A stretch of DNA of 64,000 bases from Dialister sp900541485 (GTDB lineage: Bacteria; Bacillota; Negativicutes; Veillonellales; Dialisteraceae): contig OZ221974.1 of NCBI GenBank assembly GCA_965119665.1, forward strand, positions 1,178,001 through 1,242,000, in the 5' to 3' direction. Positions within the stretch are counted from its first letter, which is position 1, and the number at the start of each line of letters is the position of its first letter. Shown one piece after another: positions 43,252 through 51,722 of the stretch. A program made the position numbers and the translations under genes. The notes beneath the pieces were generated by a model. It was not told the DNA's origin. It ran no database searches and saw nothing but the letters and a program-made list of their open reading frames with translations.

Positions 43252-44352
43252 ATGAAATATAATTTGTACGACGGAAGCCGTCAAAAAGCATATATGCAGT
43301 TGTATCTGGAAGTCAGAAAAGATATTATCCGCGGAATTTACGGCTACGGACAGAAACTTCCTTCAAAAAGACAACTGGCGGACCGCACAGGCGTAAGTGT
43401 TATTACTGTGGAACATGCGTATGACCTGCTCATAGAAGAGGGGTACATTGAGCCGAAAGAACGGAGCGGCTACTTTGTTATTTACAGAAAAAATGACGCC
43501 TATTCGGTAGCCCCCTTTATACAGAAAAAAATAATATCCCGTCAGAAAAAAAAGAAAAAAACAGAAGAAGACCTGTTTCCTTTTTCTGTCTTTGCCAAAG
43601 CGGTGAGAGCAGTCCTTTCCCGGTGGGGTGAAAAATTACTGGCCGCTTCCCCCAACGCAGGTATGCCGGAATTAAGAGAAGTTTTATCGGGTTATCTGGC
43701 AAGAAGCCGGGGGATTATCGCATCGCCGGAGCAGATTTTTATCGGCGCCGGTGCCGAATATTTGTACAGTCTTGTGGTACAGATGATCGGCAGAAAAAAA
43801 CTGGTAGCCGTTGAAGATCCCTGTTATGAAATGATAAAAAAAGTCTATCATGCCCAGGGACTTCTGACAGATCCGCTCCCTATGGGAAGAGACGGTATAC
43901 GGACAGAAGCATTGGAAAAGACGGCAGCGCGGGTTCTCCATGTGACTCCCTTTCACAGCTATCCCAGCGGAATTACCGCTCCCGCATCAAAACGTCATGA
44001 ATATATCGTGTGGGCAGAGTCGGGAAACCGCCTTATCATAGAAGATGATTTTGATTCGGAATTTACCTTGCTTTCGAAACCGGAAGATACTTTGTATTCG
44101 CTGTCCCGTAAAGGACATGTGATTTATATGAATACATTCTCCAAAACCATCGCTCCTTCTGTCCGCATGGGGTATGTGGTGATTCCGAAGGGGAAGTTGG
44201 AAGAATTTAAAGAAAAAACAGGTTTTTATTCCTGCACCGTCCCCGTTTTGGACCAGCTCGTTCTTGCCGAATGTATCAGAGACGGACATTTTGAAAGACA
44301 CATCAACAGAGTGAGAAGAAAGCGGAGAAGAGAAATAAAAAAGAAATCGTAA
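43252..44352 (+). CDS. MocR/PdxR-type GntR regulator with aminotransferase-like domain, short C-terminus
   Basis: A 366-residue regulator: an N-terminal GntR winged helix (LYLEVRKDIIRGIYGYGQKLPSKRQLADRTGVSVITVEHAYD, about 17-60) joined to a fold-type I aminotransferase domain. The PLP-binding Lys is in NTFSKTIAPSVRMGY and the cofactor Asp in IIEDDFDSEF. Family members are usually about 450-470 residues; here the protein stops in HINRVRRKRRREIKKKS, losing some 80 to 90 residues of the aminotransferase small domain. It would sense PLP and control the divergent S component. Confidence 0.8.
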   Translation: MKYNLYDGSRQKAYMQLYLEVRKDIIRGIYGYGQKLPSKRQLADRTGVSVITVEHAYDLLIEEGYIEPKERSGYFVIYRKNDAYSVAPFIQKKIISRQKKKKKTEEDLFPFSVFAKAVRAVLSRWGEKLLAASPNAGMPELREVLSGYLARSRGIIASPEQIFIGAGAEYLYSLVVQMIGRKKLVAVEDPCYEMIKKVYHAQGLLTDPLPMGRDGIRTEALEKTAARVLHVTPFHSYPSGITAPASKRHEYIVWAESGNRLIIEDDFDSEFTLLSKPEDTLYSLSRKGHVIYMNTFSKTIAPSVRMGYVVIPKGKLEEFKEKTGFYSCTVPVLDQLVLAECIRDGHFERHINRVRRKRRREIKKKS

Positions 44353-44387
44353 CTTTCGGCTTTGAAATAACGGGACAGAAATTTTTA

Positions 44388-44433
44388 ATAAAAAAGGAAG
44401 CACTTTATTTTTTTGAAGTGTTTCCTTTTTGTT
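44388..44433. terminator. Bidirectional terminator
   Basis: Stem of AAAAAGGAAGCACTT with AAGTGTTTCCTTTTT (one G-U pair) around a T-rich loop, between the convergent MocR and hypothetical genes. Confidence 0.85.
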
Positions 44434-44439
44434 TGACCG

Positions 44440-45003
44440 TTATATATCCATGAATTCCTTCAGATGATGCTTGTAAAGGTGGAAAATGCCGTAAATGTAT
44501 TGCTGCTTTTTAAGTTGATTTTCATTATAGAAATAGTCTTTTACCAGTTTCGTGCCTACCGCAAATATTCCGAAAGGAACGAGAAGGGCAAAGGCGGCCA
44601 TGGATAAAATTGTCAGAAGATCCTTTTCTTTTTTCTCCAGTTCTTCGCCGGATAAATCTGTTTCTTCCCGGAGCTTTTCCAAGAACTCCTTATAGGTCTT
44701 TCTGTCTTTTACCGGTGTTTTATCACAGACGAGAGCAGCCTTGTTTCCGAGCCAACCGTAGCAGACGCCGTACTCCTTGTATTTGATATCCATATTTTTT
44801 ACAAGAGGAACGATAGGATCGACATGCCCTATAAATAGAACTTTGTCAGTATCCTTGAAAGAAGTCCTCTGGAACTGCCACTGCTCGAAAGTAAGTGGAA
44901 TGATGCGAAACTCGGAATTGATATCCAGGAGAGAAAGTAATTTTTCAGAATAAGGAACATCAGAAATTTTAGAAACGACGTAGAGTATCTTTTTATCTTT
45001 CAT
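44440..45003 (-). CDS. Unknown protein with Rossmann-like N-terminus and C-terminal membrane segment
   Basis: I do not recognise this 187-residue protein. The first 95 residues alternate strand and helix (KKILYVVSKISDV, FRIIPLTFEQW, KVLFIGHVDPIV, KEYGVCYGWLGNKAALVCD), suggesting a small alpha/beta nucleotide-binding or TIR-like fold. A charged helix (about 95-130) leads to a hydrophobic stretch (about 131-155, ILSMAAFALLVPFGIFAVGT) and a basic tail ending YKHHLKEFMDI. GAAAGG lies upstream of the ATG. It is a single gene. An alpha/beta sensor on a membrane segment recalls standalone effectors, but nothing in the sequence proves that. Confidence 0.6.
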   Translation of the reverse strand: MKDKKILYVVSKISDVPYSEKLLSLLDINSEFRIIPLTFEQWQFQRTSFKDTDKVLFIGHVDPIVPLVKNMDIKYKEYGVCYGWLGNKAALVCDKTPVKDRKTYKEFLEKLREETDLSGEELEKKEKDLLTILSMAAFALLVPFGIFAVGTKLVKDYFYNENQLKKQQYIYGIFHLYKHHLKEFMDI

Positions 45004-45297
45004 GAAAGAAACCTTTCTTCAACTGTATCTTAAATTTCGTTTATTTCGGAATTGTATTTCTTTACTTTATTTTAGCAGAAATAAATAAGATTGGCAGAAT
45101 AAAAATGTTTTTCCCGCCATAAAAATAAAAGGGAAAGAAGGCGAGTACTACCGTATAATTACCGCTGTTTTTTGGATAAGAATGTAAAAACAACGATATT
45201 TTTATTTACAGGGAGAAATAACTTTTACTATACGTAAACATTCTGAAATAGTATAATCGTAGTGGTATAAACTTTTATTTCAGTATAGGGGGAAGTT

Positions 45298-46740
45298 ATG
45301 GAAGCGTTAAATAATGTGGTTTCGGAAATTAATGGTCTTCTTTGGTCCTCGGTCATTATCATTCTTCTTGTGGGAGCCGGTTTTTATTTCACCATCCGCA
45401 CAAGAGGGGTGCAGGTCCGCTATTTTTTGGACATGTTTAAAATGGTGGCCGGTTCTGCAGGGACAAAAACGGAAGGAAATACGATTTCACCGTTCCAGGC
45501 CTTTTGCGTAAGTACCGCCTCCCGTGTCGGTGTCGGAAATATTGCAGGTATTGCAATTGCCATCGTTGCCGGCGGACCGGGGGCGATTTTCTGGATGTGG
45601 TTCATTGCCGTTATCGGTTCCGCCACAGGATTTGTGGAAAGTACACTGGCACAGATTTATAAAGTGCCCCGCGAAGACGGATCCGACGGTTTCCGCGGAG
45701 GTCCGGCTTATTATTTGAAAAATGGACTCGGCCACGGTATCTGGGCAGCGGTATTTGCGATTTTAATTTCCGTTACTTACGGTATGATTTATAACTCCGT
45801 CCAGTCCAATACGATTTCATTGGCACTGAATAATGCATTCGGTGTTGACCGTATGATGGTGGGCGGCGTGGTAACCGTTCTTGCCATGATTGTTATTTGC
45901 GGCGGTCTCGGCCGGGTAGCCCGCGTTACGGAATGGATTGTTCCTGTGATGGCAGGTATCTATATCCTTACCGCACTGGGAATTATGATTTATAACTTTG
46001 CAGAGCTGCCCCGGGCATTCGGAATTATTTTCCGTGATGCTTTCGACTTCAATGCCGTTTTCGGCGGCGGTATGGGTGCAGCCGTTCTTACAGGATTCAA
46101 ACGCGGACTTTTCTCCAACGAAGCCGGTGAAGGTTCCGTACCGAATGCCGCAGCTTCTGCCGATGCAAGCCATCCTGTTGTACAGGGCTTTATCCAGGCC
46201 TTCGGCGTTTATGTAGATACCTTGTTTATCTGCTCCGCTTCCGCATTTATCGTATTGCTTTCCGGTGATTATCAGGCTACGGGCCTTACGGGTATCGAAT
46301 TGATTCAGTGGGATTTGGCCCAATATTTCGGACCGTGGGCTCCGAGTGCCGTTTCTGTCCTCATTTTCCTCTTTGCTTTCAGCTCCATCATCGGGAATTA
46401 CTACTACGGGGAAATCAATATCGGACATCTTACCGATAAAAAATGGCCGCTCAATTTGTTCCGTGCCTTGATTGCGGTCATGGTATTCTGGGGTGCCCTG
46501 GCAGATATGCCTATCGTATGGAATCTGGCAGACTTGTTTATGGCCTTTATGGTACTCACCAACGTGACGGCCATCCTGATTCTTTTCCCGCAAGCCAGAG
46601 CAGCTCTTCTCGACTATGAAAAACAAATCAGAGAAGGAATCAGAAATCCGATTTTCCACAGAAATATACTTCCCAAGCAAAAGGGAGTCGTCTGGTGGGA
46701 CGATGAAAATAATTTCGACCATTCGAAATTGGAAAAGTAA
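45298..46740 (+). CDS. Sodium:alanine/glycine symporter (AGCS family)
   Basis: A 480-residue inner-membrane transporter importing alanine or glycine with Na+. Family stretches are present in order: GAGFYFTIRTRGVQVRYF, the signature AFCVSTASRVGVGNIAGIAIAIVAGGPGAIFWMWF, AAVLTGFKRGLFSNEAGEGS near residue 260, and IGNYYYGEINIGHL. About eleven spans are predicted. The ATG follows GGGGGAAG and the length is normal. It is a single gene with its own terminator. Confidence 0.94.
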   Translation: MEALNNVVSEINGLLWSSVIIILLVGAGFYFTIRTRGVQVRYFLDMFKMVAGSAGTKTEGNTISPFQAFCVSTASRVGVGNIAGIAIAIVAGGPGAIFWMWFIAVIGSATGFVESTLAQIYKVPREDGSDGFRGGPAYYLKNGLGHGIWAAVFAILISVTYGMIYNSVQSNTISLALNNAFGVDRMMVGGVVTVLAMIVICGGLGRVARVTEWIVPVMAGIYILTALGIMIYNFAELPRAFGIIFRDAFDFNAVFGGGMGAAVLTGFKRGLFSNEAGEGSVPNAAASADASHPVVQGFIQAFGVYVDTLFICSASAFIVLLSGDYQATGLTGIELIQWDLAQYFGPWAPSAVSVLIFLFAFSSIIGNYYYGEINIGHLTDKKWPLNLFRALIAVMVFWGALADMPIVWNLADLFMAFMVLTNVTAILILFPQARAALLDYEKQIREGIRNPIFHRNILPKQKGVVWWDDENNFDHSKLEK

Positions 46741-46747
46741 ACCGGCG

Positions 46748-46784
46748 AAAAAGACCGCGAGATTGCATCACGGTCTTTTTTTAT
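46748..46784 (+). terminator. Rho-independent terminator of the AGCS gene
   Basis: Stem AAAAAGACCG with CGGTCTTTTT and a T7 run, directly after the stop. Confidence 0.85.
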
Positions 46785-46874
46785 AAAAAAGATGACGAAA
46801 TAAAAATGATTTCGTATAATATAATTATTCACATCTCATTAAACTGATATTTTTCATTAATGGAGGATATGACT

Positions 46875-47420
46875 ATGGATGCTATTGAATGTCTGATTAC
46901 ACGGAGAAGTATTCGCAGATACAAAAAAGAAGAAGTGTCTCCCCGGGATATAGAGAATATAGTGGAAATTTCCCAGATGGTATCGTGCTGGGAGAATACA
47001 CAGCCTGTCAGATATGTGGCAGTTTTAAACAAAGATTTGAAAAATAAAATTGCTGACGAATGCACCAAAAACTTTCCGTGGAATACGGAAAATATCCATG
47101 AAGCACCTGCATTAATGGTACTTTGCGTAATCAAAGGCCTTTCCGGATACGAAGAGGACGGCACACCGTCCACGACAAAAGGGACGCATTGGCAGTCTTT
47201 TGATGCCGGTATGGCGGCGGACCATTTTTGTCTGGCCGCACGGGCTGTCGGACTGGGCAGTCTGATCATGGGACGTTATGATGAAGAGAAAATCAAGGAA
47301 ATACTGGCACTTCCCGAAAATTATGATGTATCCTGCATTATTGCCGTAGGATATCCGGAGGTCATTCCGGCCGCCAATGAAAGAAAATCGCTAAAAGACG
47401 TTTTATCTTTCCGTTCGTGA
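46875..47420 (+). CDS. Nitroreductase-family flavoprotein
   Basis: A 181-residue FMN-dependent reductase. It has the N-terminal CLITRRSIRRYK FMN-phosphate motif, NTQPVRYVAV, SFDAGMAADHFCLAARAVGLGSLIMGRYD and the closing IIAVGYPEVIPAA. The ATG at 46875 is preferred: GGAGG lies eight bases upstream and the FMN motif then starts at the usual distance; ATGs at 46860 and 46869 are alternatives. The substrate of the small nitroreductase subgroup is unknown. Confidence 0.88.
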   Translation: MDAIECLITRRSIRRYKKEEVSPRDIENIVEISQMVSCWENTQPVRYVAVLNKDLKNKIADECTKNFPWNTENIHEAPALMVLCVIKGLSGYEEDGTPSTTKGTHWQSFDAGMAADHFCLAARAVGLGSLIMGRYDEEKIKEILALPENYDVSCIIAVGYPEVIPAANERKSLKDVLSFRS

Positions 47421-47454
47421 GTGCAGATTTCCAAAGCGGAGATACGGGGGAACT

Positions 47455-48138
47455 ATGGATTACAAAAATAAAAAAATAATACATTTGCTGTTGGCCGCTC
47501 TTGTATGGGGAACGATACCGTATATGGTGGCAGCTGAAGGGACAGAGGCGCAAATTACGGAAAAAACTGTCGTAGCAGACGGTAAAAAAATAAACAACAC
47601 GGTAATGAAACGCATGGTTTTTACAGCACCGGTGAAGGCGGAAAATTCTGTAGAAAACACGGCGGTTTCCCGGGCCGCAGCCGGTGAAAACGAAGTTCCT
47701 GCAGAAGAAATCATACCTGCCGAAGGCGACCTTCTGGAATCAGGCGGGGGACAGCTTGTTGTAAACGGAAAGATTCTTGATACAACGGGACTACCCTTCC
47801 CGTGGATAAAAGAAAGAGGCGTTATTCTCGTTCCTGCACGGCGTGTAGCGGAAAGCCTCGGCTATACCGTATCGTGGAATGAAGAAACACAGACGGTCCG
47901 TATAGAAGATTCAATCCAGCAGATTGATCTCATACCGGGCGAAAGAATCGGAGTATTTCAGGGCAAGCTGGAGAATATTTCATTGACCCGCAGGGAGGAA
48001 ATGCAGGAAGCTCCACTCCTTGTAGGAGATTACTTATATGTACCGGTTACACTTTTCCGGCGGTTTTTCAATGATATAACAATTTCAAGCGACCGTATTT
48101 CCATTACTGTACAAAAAGTGGAAACGGAAAAGAAATAA
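47455..48138 (+). CDS. Secreted protein with copper amine oxidase-like N-domain
   Basis: A 227-residue exported protein. Residues 1-27 form a signal peptide ending MVAAE. A low-complexity linker follows (about 28-95), then a Cu_amine_oxidN1 domain (about 96-220): GQLVVNGKILDTTGLPFPWIKE, ILVPARRVAESLGYTVSWNE, TQTVRIED and LLVGDYLYVPVTLFRRFF. The domain is a common wall-associated module in Firmicutes and does not imply copper or oxidase activity. The ribosome site is GGGGGAAC. The gene stands alone before a terminator. Confidence 0.82.
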   Translation: MDYKNKKIIHLLLAALVWGTIPYMVAAEGTEAQITEKTVVADGKKINNTVMKRMVFTAPVKAENSVENTAVSRAAAGENEVPAEEIIPAEGDLLESGGGQLVVNGKILDTTGLPFPWIKERGVILVPARRVAESLGYTVSWNEETQTVRIEDSIQQIDLIPGERIGVFQGKLENISLTRREEMQEAPLLVGDYLYVPVTLFRRFFNDITISSDRISITVQKVETEKK

Positions 48139-48148
48139 AAACAGAATG

Positions 48149-48188
48149 AAAATGCATGAGTTCCCCGGAACGGGTCATGCATTTTTTA
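48149..48188 (+). terminator. Rho-independent terminator
   Basis: Stem AAAATGCATGA with TCATGCATTTT around a 15-base loop holding an inner CCCCGG-type pair, followed by T. Confidence 0.85.
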
Positions 48189-48218
48189 TTTTCTCTTTTC
48201 TTTTTTTACCGCCGGGAA

Positions 48219-48227
48219 TGCTATAAT
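48219..48227 (+). promoter_or_regulatory. Extended -10 promoter before the CpXC gene
   Basis: TGC-TATAAT with no -35 at the normal distance; the leader to the next start is 104 bases. Confidence 0.5.
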
Positions 48228-48331
48228 GAAATCAAATGAATTTTGTAGGAATGATGGCCGGTCATCGAGGAGTGATGAAAAAGATAAAAACGTTATCGGC
48301 CCTTCAAAATAGGGAATAAAAAGGAGAAACT

Positions 48332-48970
48332 ATGTCAGAGGTACAAATGCAGGAAATCACCTGCCCGAAATGCGGGAAAAAGCATTCATTTTCAGTTTGG
48401 GACAGCATCAATGTCATGGAGCACCCGGATATGCGGGAAAAGGTAAGAAATGATGAAGCGTTCCGTTTTCAATGTCCCGATTGCGGAGTCTCCGCACTTT
48501 TAAATTATAATTTCCTTTACCACGACCCGGAAGAAAAAATTTTTATCTTCTGCAATGCGGAACAAACCGCCTGTGATGAAATAAGACGGGTTCTAACCGA
48601 TGAAAATAACGCGTTTAAAAATTACACGAAACGTATTGTCCCGTCCTACAATGCCTTTAAAGAAAAACTGATGATTTTCGATGCCCGTTTGGACGATAAA
48701 CTTGTGGAAATCATGAAAAGCGGTATTTTTGCAAACCTGGAAGCCCATTATAAAGATAAAAATATTGATGAAGTACTCTTTGCGGTGAATGAAGACGGAG
48801 AAAAAGGCTTCATTATGAGAAGCAACGGAGTCATGCAGGCGGGGATGGAATTTGATGAATCCCTATACAATGCACTTAAGGAAAAAGCGGAAGAAACGGT
48901 AGCACTTTTTTCTCCCACCGATGTGGAAATAGATACCGCCTGGGCCAGAGAAATTATTGAGCGTTTATAA
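48332..48970 (+). CDS. CpXC-domain protein
   Basis: A 212-residue cytoplasmic protein of the CpXC family. Two zinc-binding-like pairs are visible at the N-terminus, CPKCGKKHSFSVWDSINV and FQCPDCGVSALLNYNFLYHDP, the arrangement that names the family. The C-terminal part is an alpha/beta region with LDDKLVEIMKSGIFANLEAHYK and a terminal helix. The function of the family is unknown; the metal site suggests a structural zinc. The ribosome site is AAAAGGAG. It is a single gene followed by a small terminator. Confidence 0.8.
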   Translation: MSEVQMQEITCPKCGKKHSFSVWDSINVMEHPDMREKVRNDEAFRFQCPDCGVSALLNYNFLYHDPEEKIFIFCNAEQTACDEIRRVLTDENNAFKNYTKRIVPSYNAFKEKLMIFDARLDDKLVEIMKSGIFANLEAHYKDKNIDEVLFAVNEDGEKGFIMRSNGVMQAGMEFDESLYNALKEKAEETVALFSPTDVEIDTAWAREIIERL

Positions 48971-48980
48971 ATGTTGTAAG

Positions 48981-49010
48981 AAAAATCCTGTATAAAGCGG
49001 GATTTTTTTG
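48981..49010 (+). terminator. Rho-independent terminator
   Basis: Stem AAAAATCC with GGATTTTT and a T7 run, just after the CpXC gene. Confidence 0.7.
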
Positions 49011-49125
49011 TGAAATAAGAACGACTTTGTTTTTTGCGGCGGCAAGAAATAATAAAGACAGATACAGGAAAAAGTGATAAAATTATAAAAGCAAAACAGA
49101 GAAAAATCATATAGGAGGATTTACC

Positions 49126-49749
49126 ATGCAAATTCATATCATTGACCATCCTTTAATTCAGCATAAACTGACACTTATGAGAAAAAAGGAAACCAGCTCC
49201 GGCGATTTCCGCAAGCTTCTCAAGGAAATTACTTTGCTGATGGGTTATGAATTAACAAGAGATCTGCCTATGGAAGATATCCAAGTGGAAACACCTCTGG
49301 AAAAGATGATGGGGAAACAGGTTGCAGGGAAAAAAGTCGGAATTGTGCCGATTCTCCGTGCCGGCTTCGGTATGGTCGAGGGACTTACAGAACTGATGCC
49401 CTCTGTCCGTATAGGCGTCATCGGTCTTTACAGAGATCCGGAAACGGCGCTCCCTGTTGAATACTACTGCAAGCTTCCCGATGTGGAAAACAGAGAAATG
49501 ATTTTGGTAGACCCCATGCTCGCTACCGGCGGAAGTGCCATAGCGGCAATTGATATGCTGAAAGCCAAAGGGGCAAAACATATTAAGTTCATGTGCCTCG
49601 TTGCCGCTCCCGAAGGTGTGGAAGCAGTAAACAAAGCACATCCCGATATTCCCCTCTACACAGCTGCTCTTGACCGTCAACTGAATGAAAAGAAATACAT
49701 TCTTCCCGGTTTGGGAGATGCAGGGGACAGAATTTTCGGTACGAAATAA
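49126..49749 (+). CDS. upp: Uracil phosphoribosyltransferase
   Basis: Salvages uracil to UMP with PRPP. The 207-residue length is exact for the family. Motifs: HPLIQHKLTLMRKKETSSGDFRKLL, VPILRAGFGMVEGL, the PRPP loop MILVDPMLATGGSAIAAIDML and CLVAAPEGVEAVNKAHPDI, then YILPGLGDAGDRIFGTK. AGGAGG precedes the ATG. It is a single gene with its own terminator. Confidence 0.97.
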   Translation: MQIHIIDHPLIQHKLTLMRKKETSSGDFRKLLKEITLLMGYELTRDLPMEDIQVETPLEKMMGKQVAGKKVGIVPILRAGFGMVEGLTELMPSVRIGVIGLYRDPETALPVEYYCKLPDVENREMILVDPMLATGGSAIAAIDMLKAKGAKHIKFMCLVAAPEGVEAVNKAHPDIPLYTAALDRQLNEKKYILPGLGDAGDRIFGTK

Positions 49750-49761
49750 ATAAAAGACAAT

Positions 49762-49796
49762 AAAAAATCCGCTTTTTAAAAGGCGGATTTTTTCTG
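49762..49796 (+). terminator. Rho-independent terminator of upp
   Basis: Stem AAAAAATCCGC with GCGGATTTTTT around a 10-base A/T loop. Confidence 0.85.
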
Positions 49797-49843
49797 TTTA
49801 TTGTGAAAAGTAATTTTTACACCTGAAAGAAAAAAGTAGAAAT

Positions 49844-49886
49844 AAAAAAACAACTCTTCCGAGAAGAAAGGAAGAGTTGTTTTTTT
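49844..49886. terminator. Terminator of the leftward secreted-protein gene
   Basis: A 17-bp perfect stem (49844-49860 with 49870-49886) around a 9-base loop with a long A run upstream and T run downstream, so it acts on both strands. Confidence 0.9.
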
Positions 49887-49888
49887 GT

Positions 49889-51478
49889 TTATTCTTTCAT
49901 AACCGTACCGTCGGCAAGAGTTATGGTGTAGCCGTTGTAATTGATTTTGCCTAAGTTGTAAAGGCTTGTGAGTTCTGCGTTTCCTGTGAGGTTCCAGGTC
50001 GAGCCTGCAGCAATGAATACATCGGCGTTTGTTTTGTAAGGCGTTCCGTTTTCTGCATTGGGAACGATTTTGATGGCGCCCGTGTAGGTGGAATTGTTTC
50101 TGAGGTTCAGGTTGATATTGGAAATAGAGTCAACGATGATATCGCCGCTTAAGGTTTGGTTATCACAGATGAGTTCGAGATGACCGCCGTTGCTTCCCGG
50201 TGTTCCCCATCCGTCGGCTCCGTCATTTCCGGTTATCGTGATGAGAGGGGCGTTAGGATCGTCTTTTACAAGGGTGGTTTCACTTAGATGAATTTTTCCG
50301 TGGGTGGCAGTGACGTAGAACATATCTCCCTTTTTGGAAATCAAGGTGCTGTTCTTTGCGTCAATGTACTGGGTGCCCATCGTGCCGATATCATCTTCTT
50401 TTGAGAAGAGAACGATGTTATGGGGTGTCATATCGGAAATTTCATTTCCCTGCAATGTGGAATTGACGAGGGTGATGGTGTTATTTCCTTTCAGTACAGC
50501 CGCTTTTGTCCGGTCGGCAATGACTTTTGAATCGGTAATGGTGACGTCGCCTTTGGAGTAAATGCCGTGGGAGCGGAGACCTGTCGTAGAGAAAGTTCCG
50601 TTTTCGGCGATGAAGATACCGCCGCCGTCACGGACAGCAATGGCGGGGGAGAAGTCGCCTGATGTGGAAACTTCCGTATTTACTGTTTTCATCATGGCTT
50701 TCATGGAAATAGAAACGCCTGCCGCGTGATTTCCTGCGGTACGAACTTTGGAGTCCGTCAGATTGATGTAGGTGCTCTTTGCATATCCGTAAGCACCGGA
50801 TGCACCTGTGCCTTCAGAAGAAATATCTGCTCCTGTGAGGCTTGCTCTGCCGCCGTGGGTGGCAAGGAGAGCCGCATTGAGACCGTATAGTTCGGAGCTT
50901 TCTGTCTGTGTTGTGTCTCCGCTTTTTGTGATTTTTGCATTTTTGGCGGTGATGTATGCCATGGGGACACGGAGTGCGTTTTCATCTTCCTTGGTAGAAG
51001 CATATGTTCCGTCATCATAAGCACCGTCCGTATCAAGCTCTGCGGCTGCCGTTCCTTGTTCGACTACCGTTTTCTTTACTTCCGGAGCTTTTTCTTCTTC
51101 GGGAGCGGTTTCCGTTTCAGGGAGCGGAGCAGGTTCGGGCACATTGACCGGCTCGGTCACTTTTGGAGCAGGTGCTTCAGGAGACAGGTTCTTAAATGTA
51201 CCTGCTTCGACAGAGGCCTGAACATTGGCAACAGTCAGGTCAAGACCGCGGAGAAGTGCATCGGTGTAATTGACTTCTTTTGCCGTGCTTTCATCCGGTG
51301 AAATCGTTTCGGATTTTACGGTGCCTTCGTTCTTTGATTTTTCAAGTTCTTTCATTTTTTCTACAGCCGCTCTGTACGGATCGAGAGGCGTATCGCCTGC
51401 CGGAGGTGCGGCAAAAGACGGTACGAAACCTGATAAAACCATGGCACAGAGAAAAGCTGTCATTTTTGTGTGTTTCAT
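49889..51478 (-). CDS. Secreted beta-helix-like adhesin-type protein without an anchor
   Basis: A 529-residue exported protein. The signal peptide is about 23 residues (ending SFAAPP), then a charged helix, a Pro/Glu-rich linker (about 95-150), and from about 170 to the end a repetitive series of short strands: AYITAKNAKITKSGD, GGRASLTGADISSEG, GDVTITDSKVIADRT, NTITLVNSTLQGN. This is the pattern of a right-handed parallel beta-helix as in passenger domains of classical autotransporters. The expected C-terminal beta-barrel is absent and the protein ends cleanly with ITLADGTVMKE before a strong terminator. No enzyme catalytic triad was seen. It may be a released or non-covalently held surface protein. 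Confidence 0.72.
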   Translation of the reverse strand: MKHTKMTAFLCAMVLSGFVPSFAAPPAGDTPLDPYRAAVEKMKELEKSKNEGTVKSETISPDESTAKEVNYTDALLRGLDLTVANVQASVEAGTFKNLSPEAPAPKVTEPVNVPEPAPLPETETAPEEEKAPEVKKTVVEQGTAAAELDTDGAYDDGTYASTKEDENALRVPMAYITAKNAKITKSGDTTQTESSELYGLNAALLATHGGRASLTGADISSEGTGASGAYGYAKSTYINLTDSKVRTAGNHAAGVSISMKAMMKTVNTEVSTSGDFSPAIAVRDGGGIFIAENGTFSTTGLRSHGIYSKGDVTITDSKVIADRTKAAVLKGNNTITLVNSTLQGNEISDMTPHNIVLFSKEDDIGTMGTQYIDAKNSTLISKKGDMFYVTATHGKIHLSETTLVKDDPNAPLITITGNDGADGWGTPGSNGGHLELICDNQTLSGDIIVDSISNINLNLRNNSTYTGAIKIVPNAENGTPYKTNADVFIAAGSTWNLTGNAELTSLYNLGKINYNGYTITLADGTVMKE

Positions 51479-51686
51479 AGAGACCTCACTTTTATTTTAA
51501 TGAATACTATCGGACTTATTAACAACATTATTTTACAACATAAACATGGAATTGTCATTTATGGAGACTGGCAGATGTTTTTATTTTGAAGTGTCTGTTT
51601 AAAAATAAAGAAGCGGGAAATATATTTTCTGCGGACTCATAAAAAAGTTGTTTTTTTGTTTTGATTTCCACTCAAATTTATGAGTT

Positions 51687-51695
51687 TGCTATAAT
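51687..51695 (+). promoter_or_regulatory. Extended -10 promoter of nfo
   Basis: TGC-TATAAT, 27 bases before the ATG; no -35 at 17 bases. Confidence 0.55.
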
Positions 51696-51722
51696 AAAAG
51701 AAAATGAGAAACGAGGTAGATT

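Noticed and set aside
44353..44432. MocR C-terminus continued by frameshift downstream of 44352
   Set aside because: Alternative frames give only a short stretch without MocR-like residues, and a terminator begins within 40 bases, so a simple truncation is the safer call.
45817..46722. A 301-codon open frame opposite the AGCS transporter gene
   Set aside because: It is antisense to a fully conserved symporter, is rich in His, Cys and Gln without a family match, and has no ribosome site. It is a codon-bias shadow.
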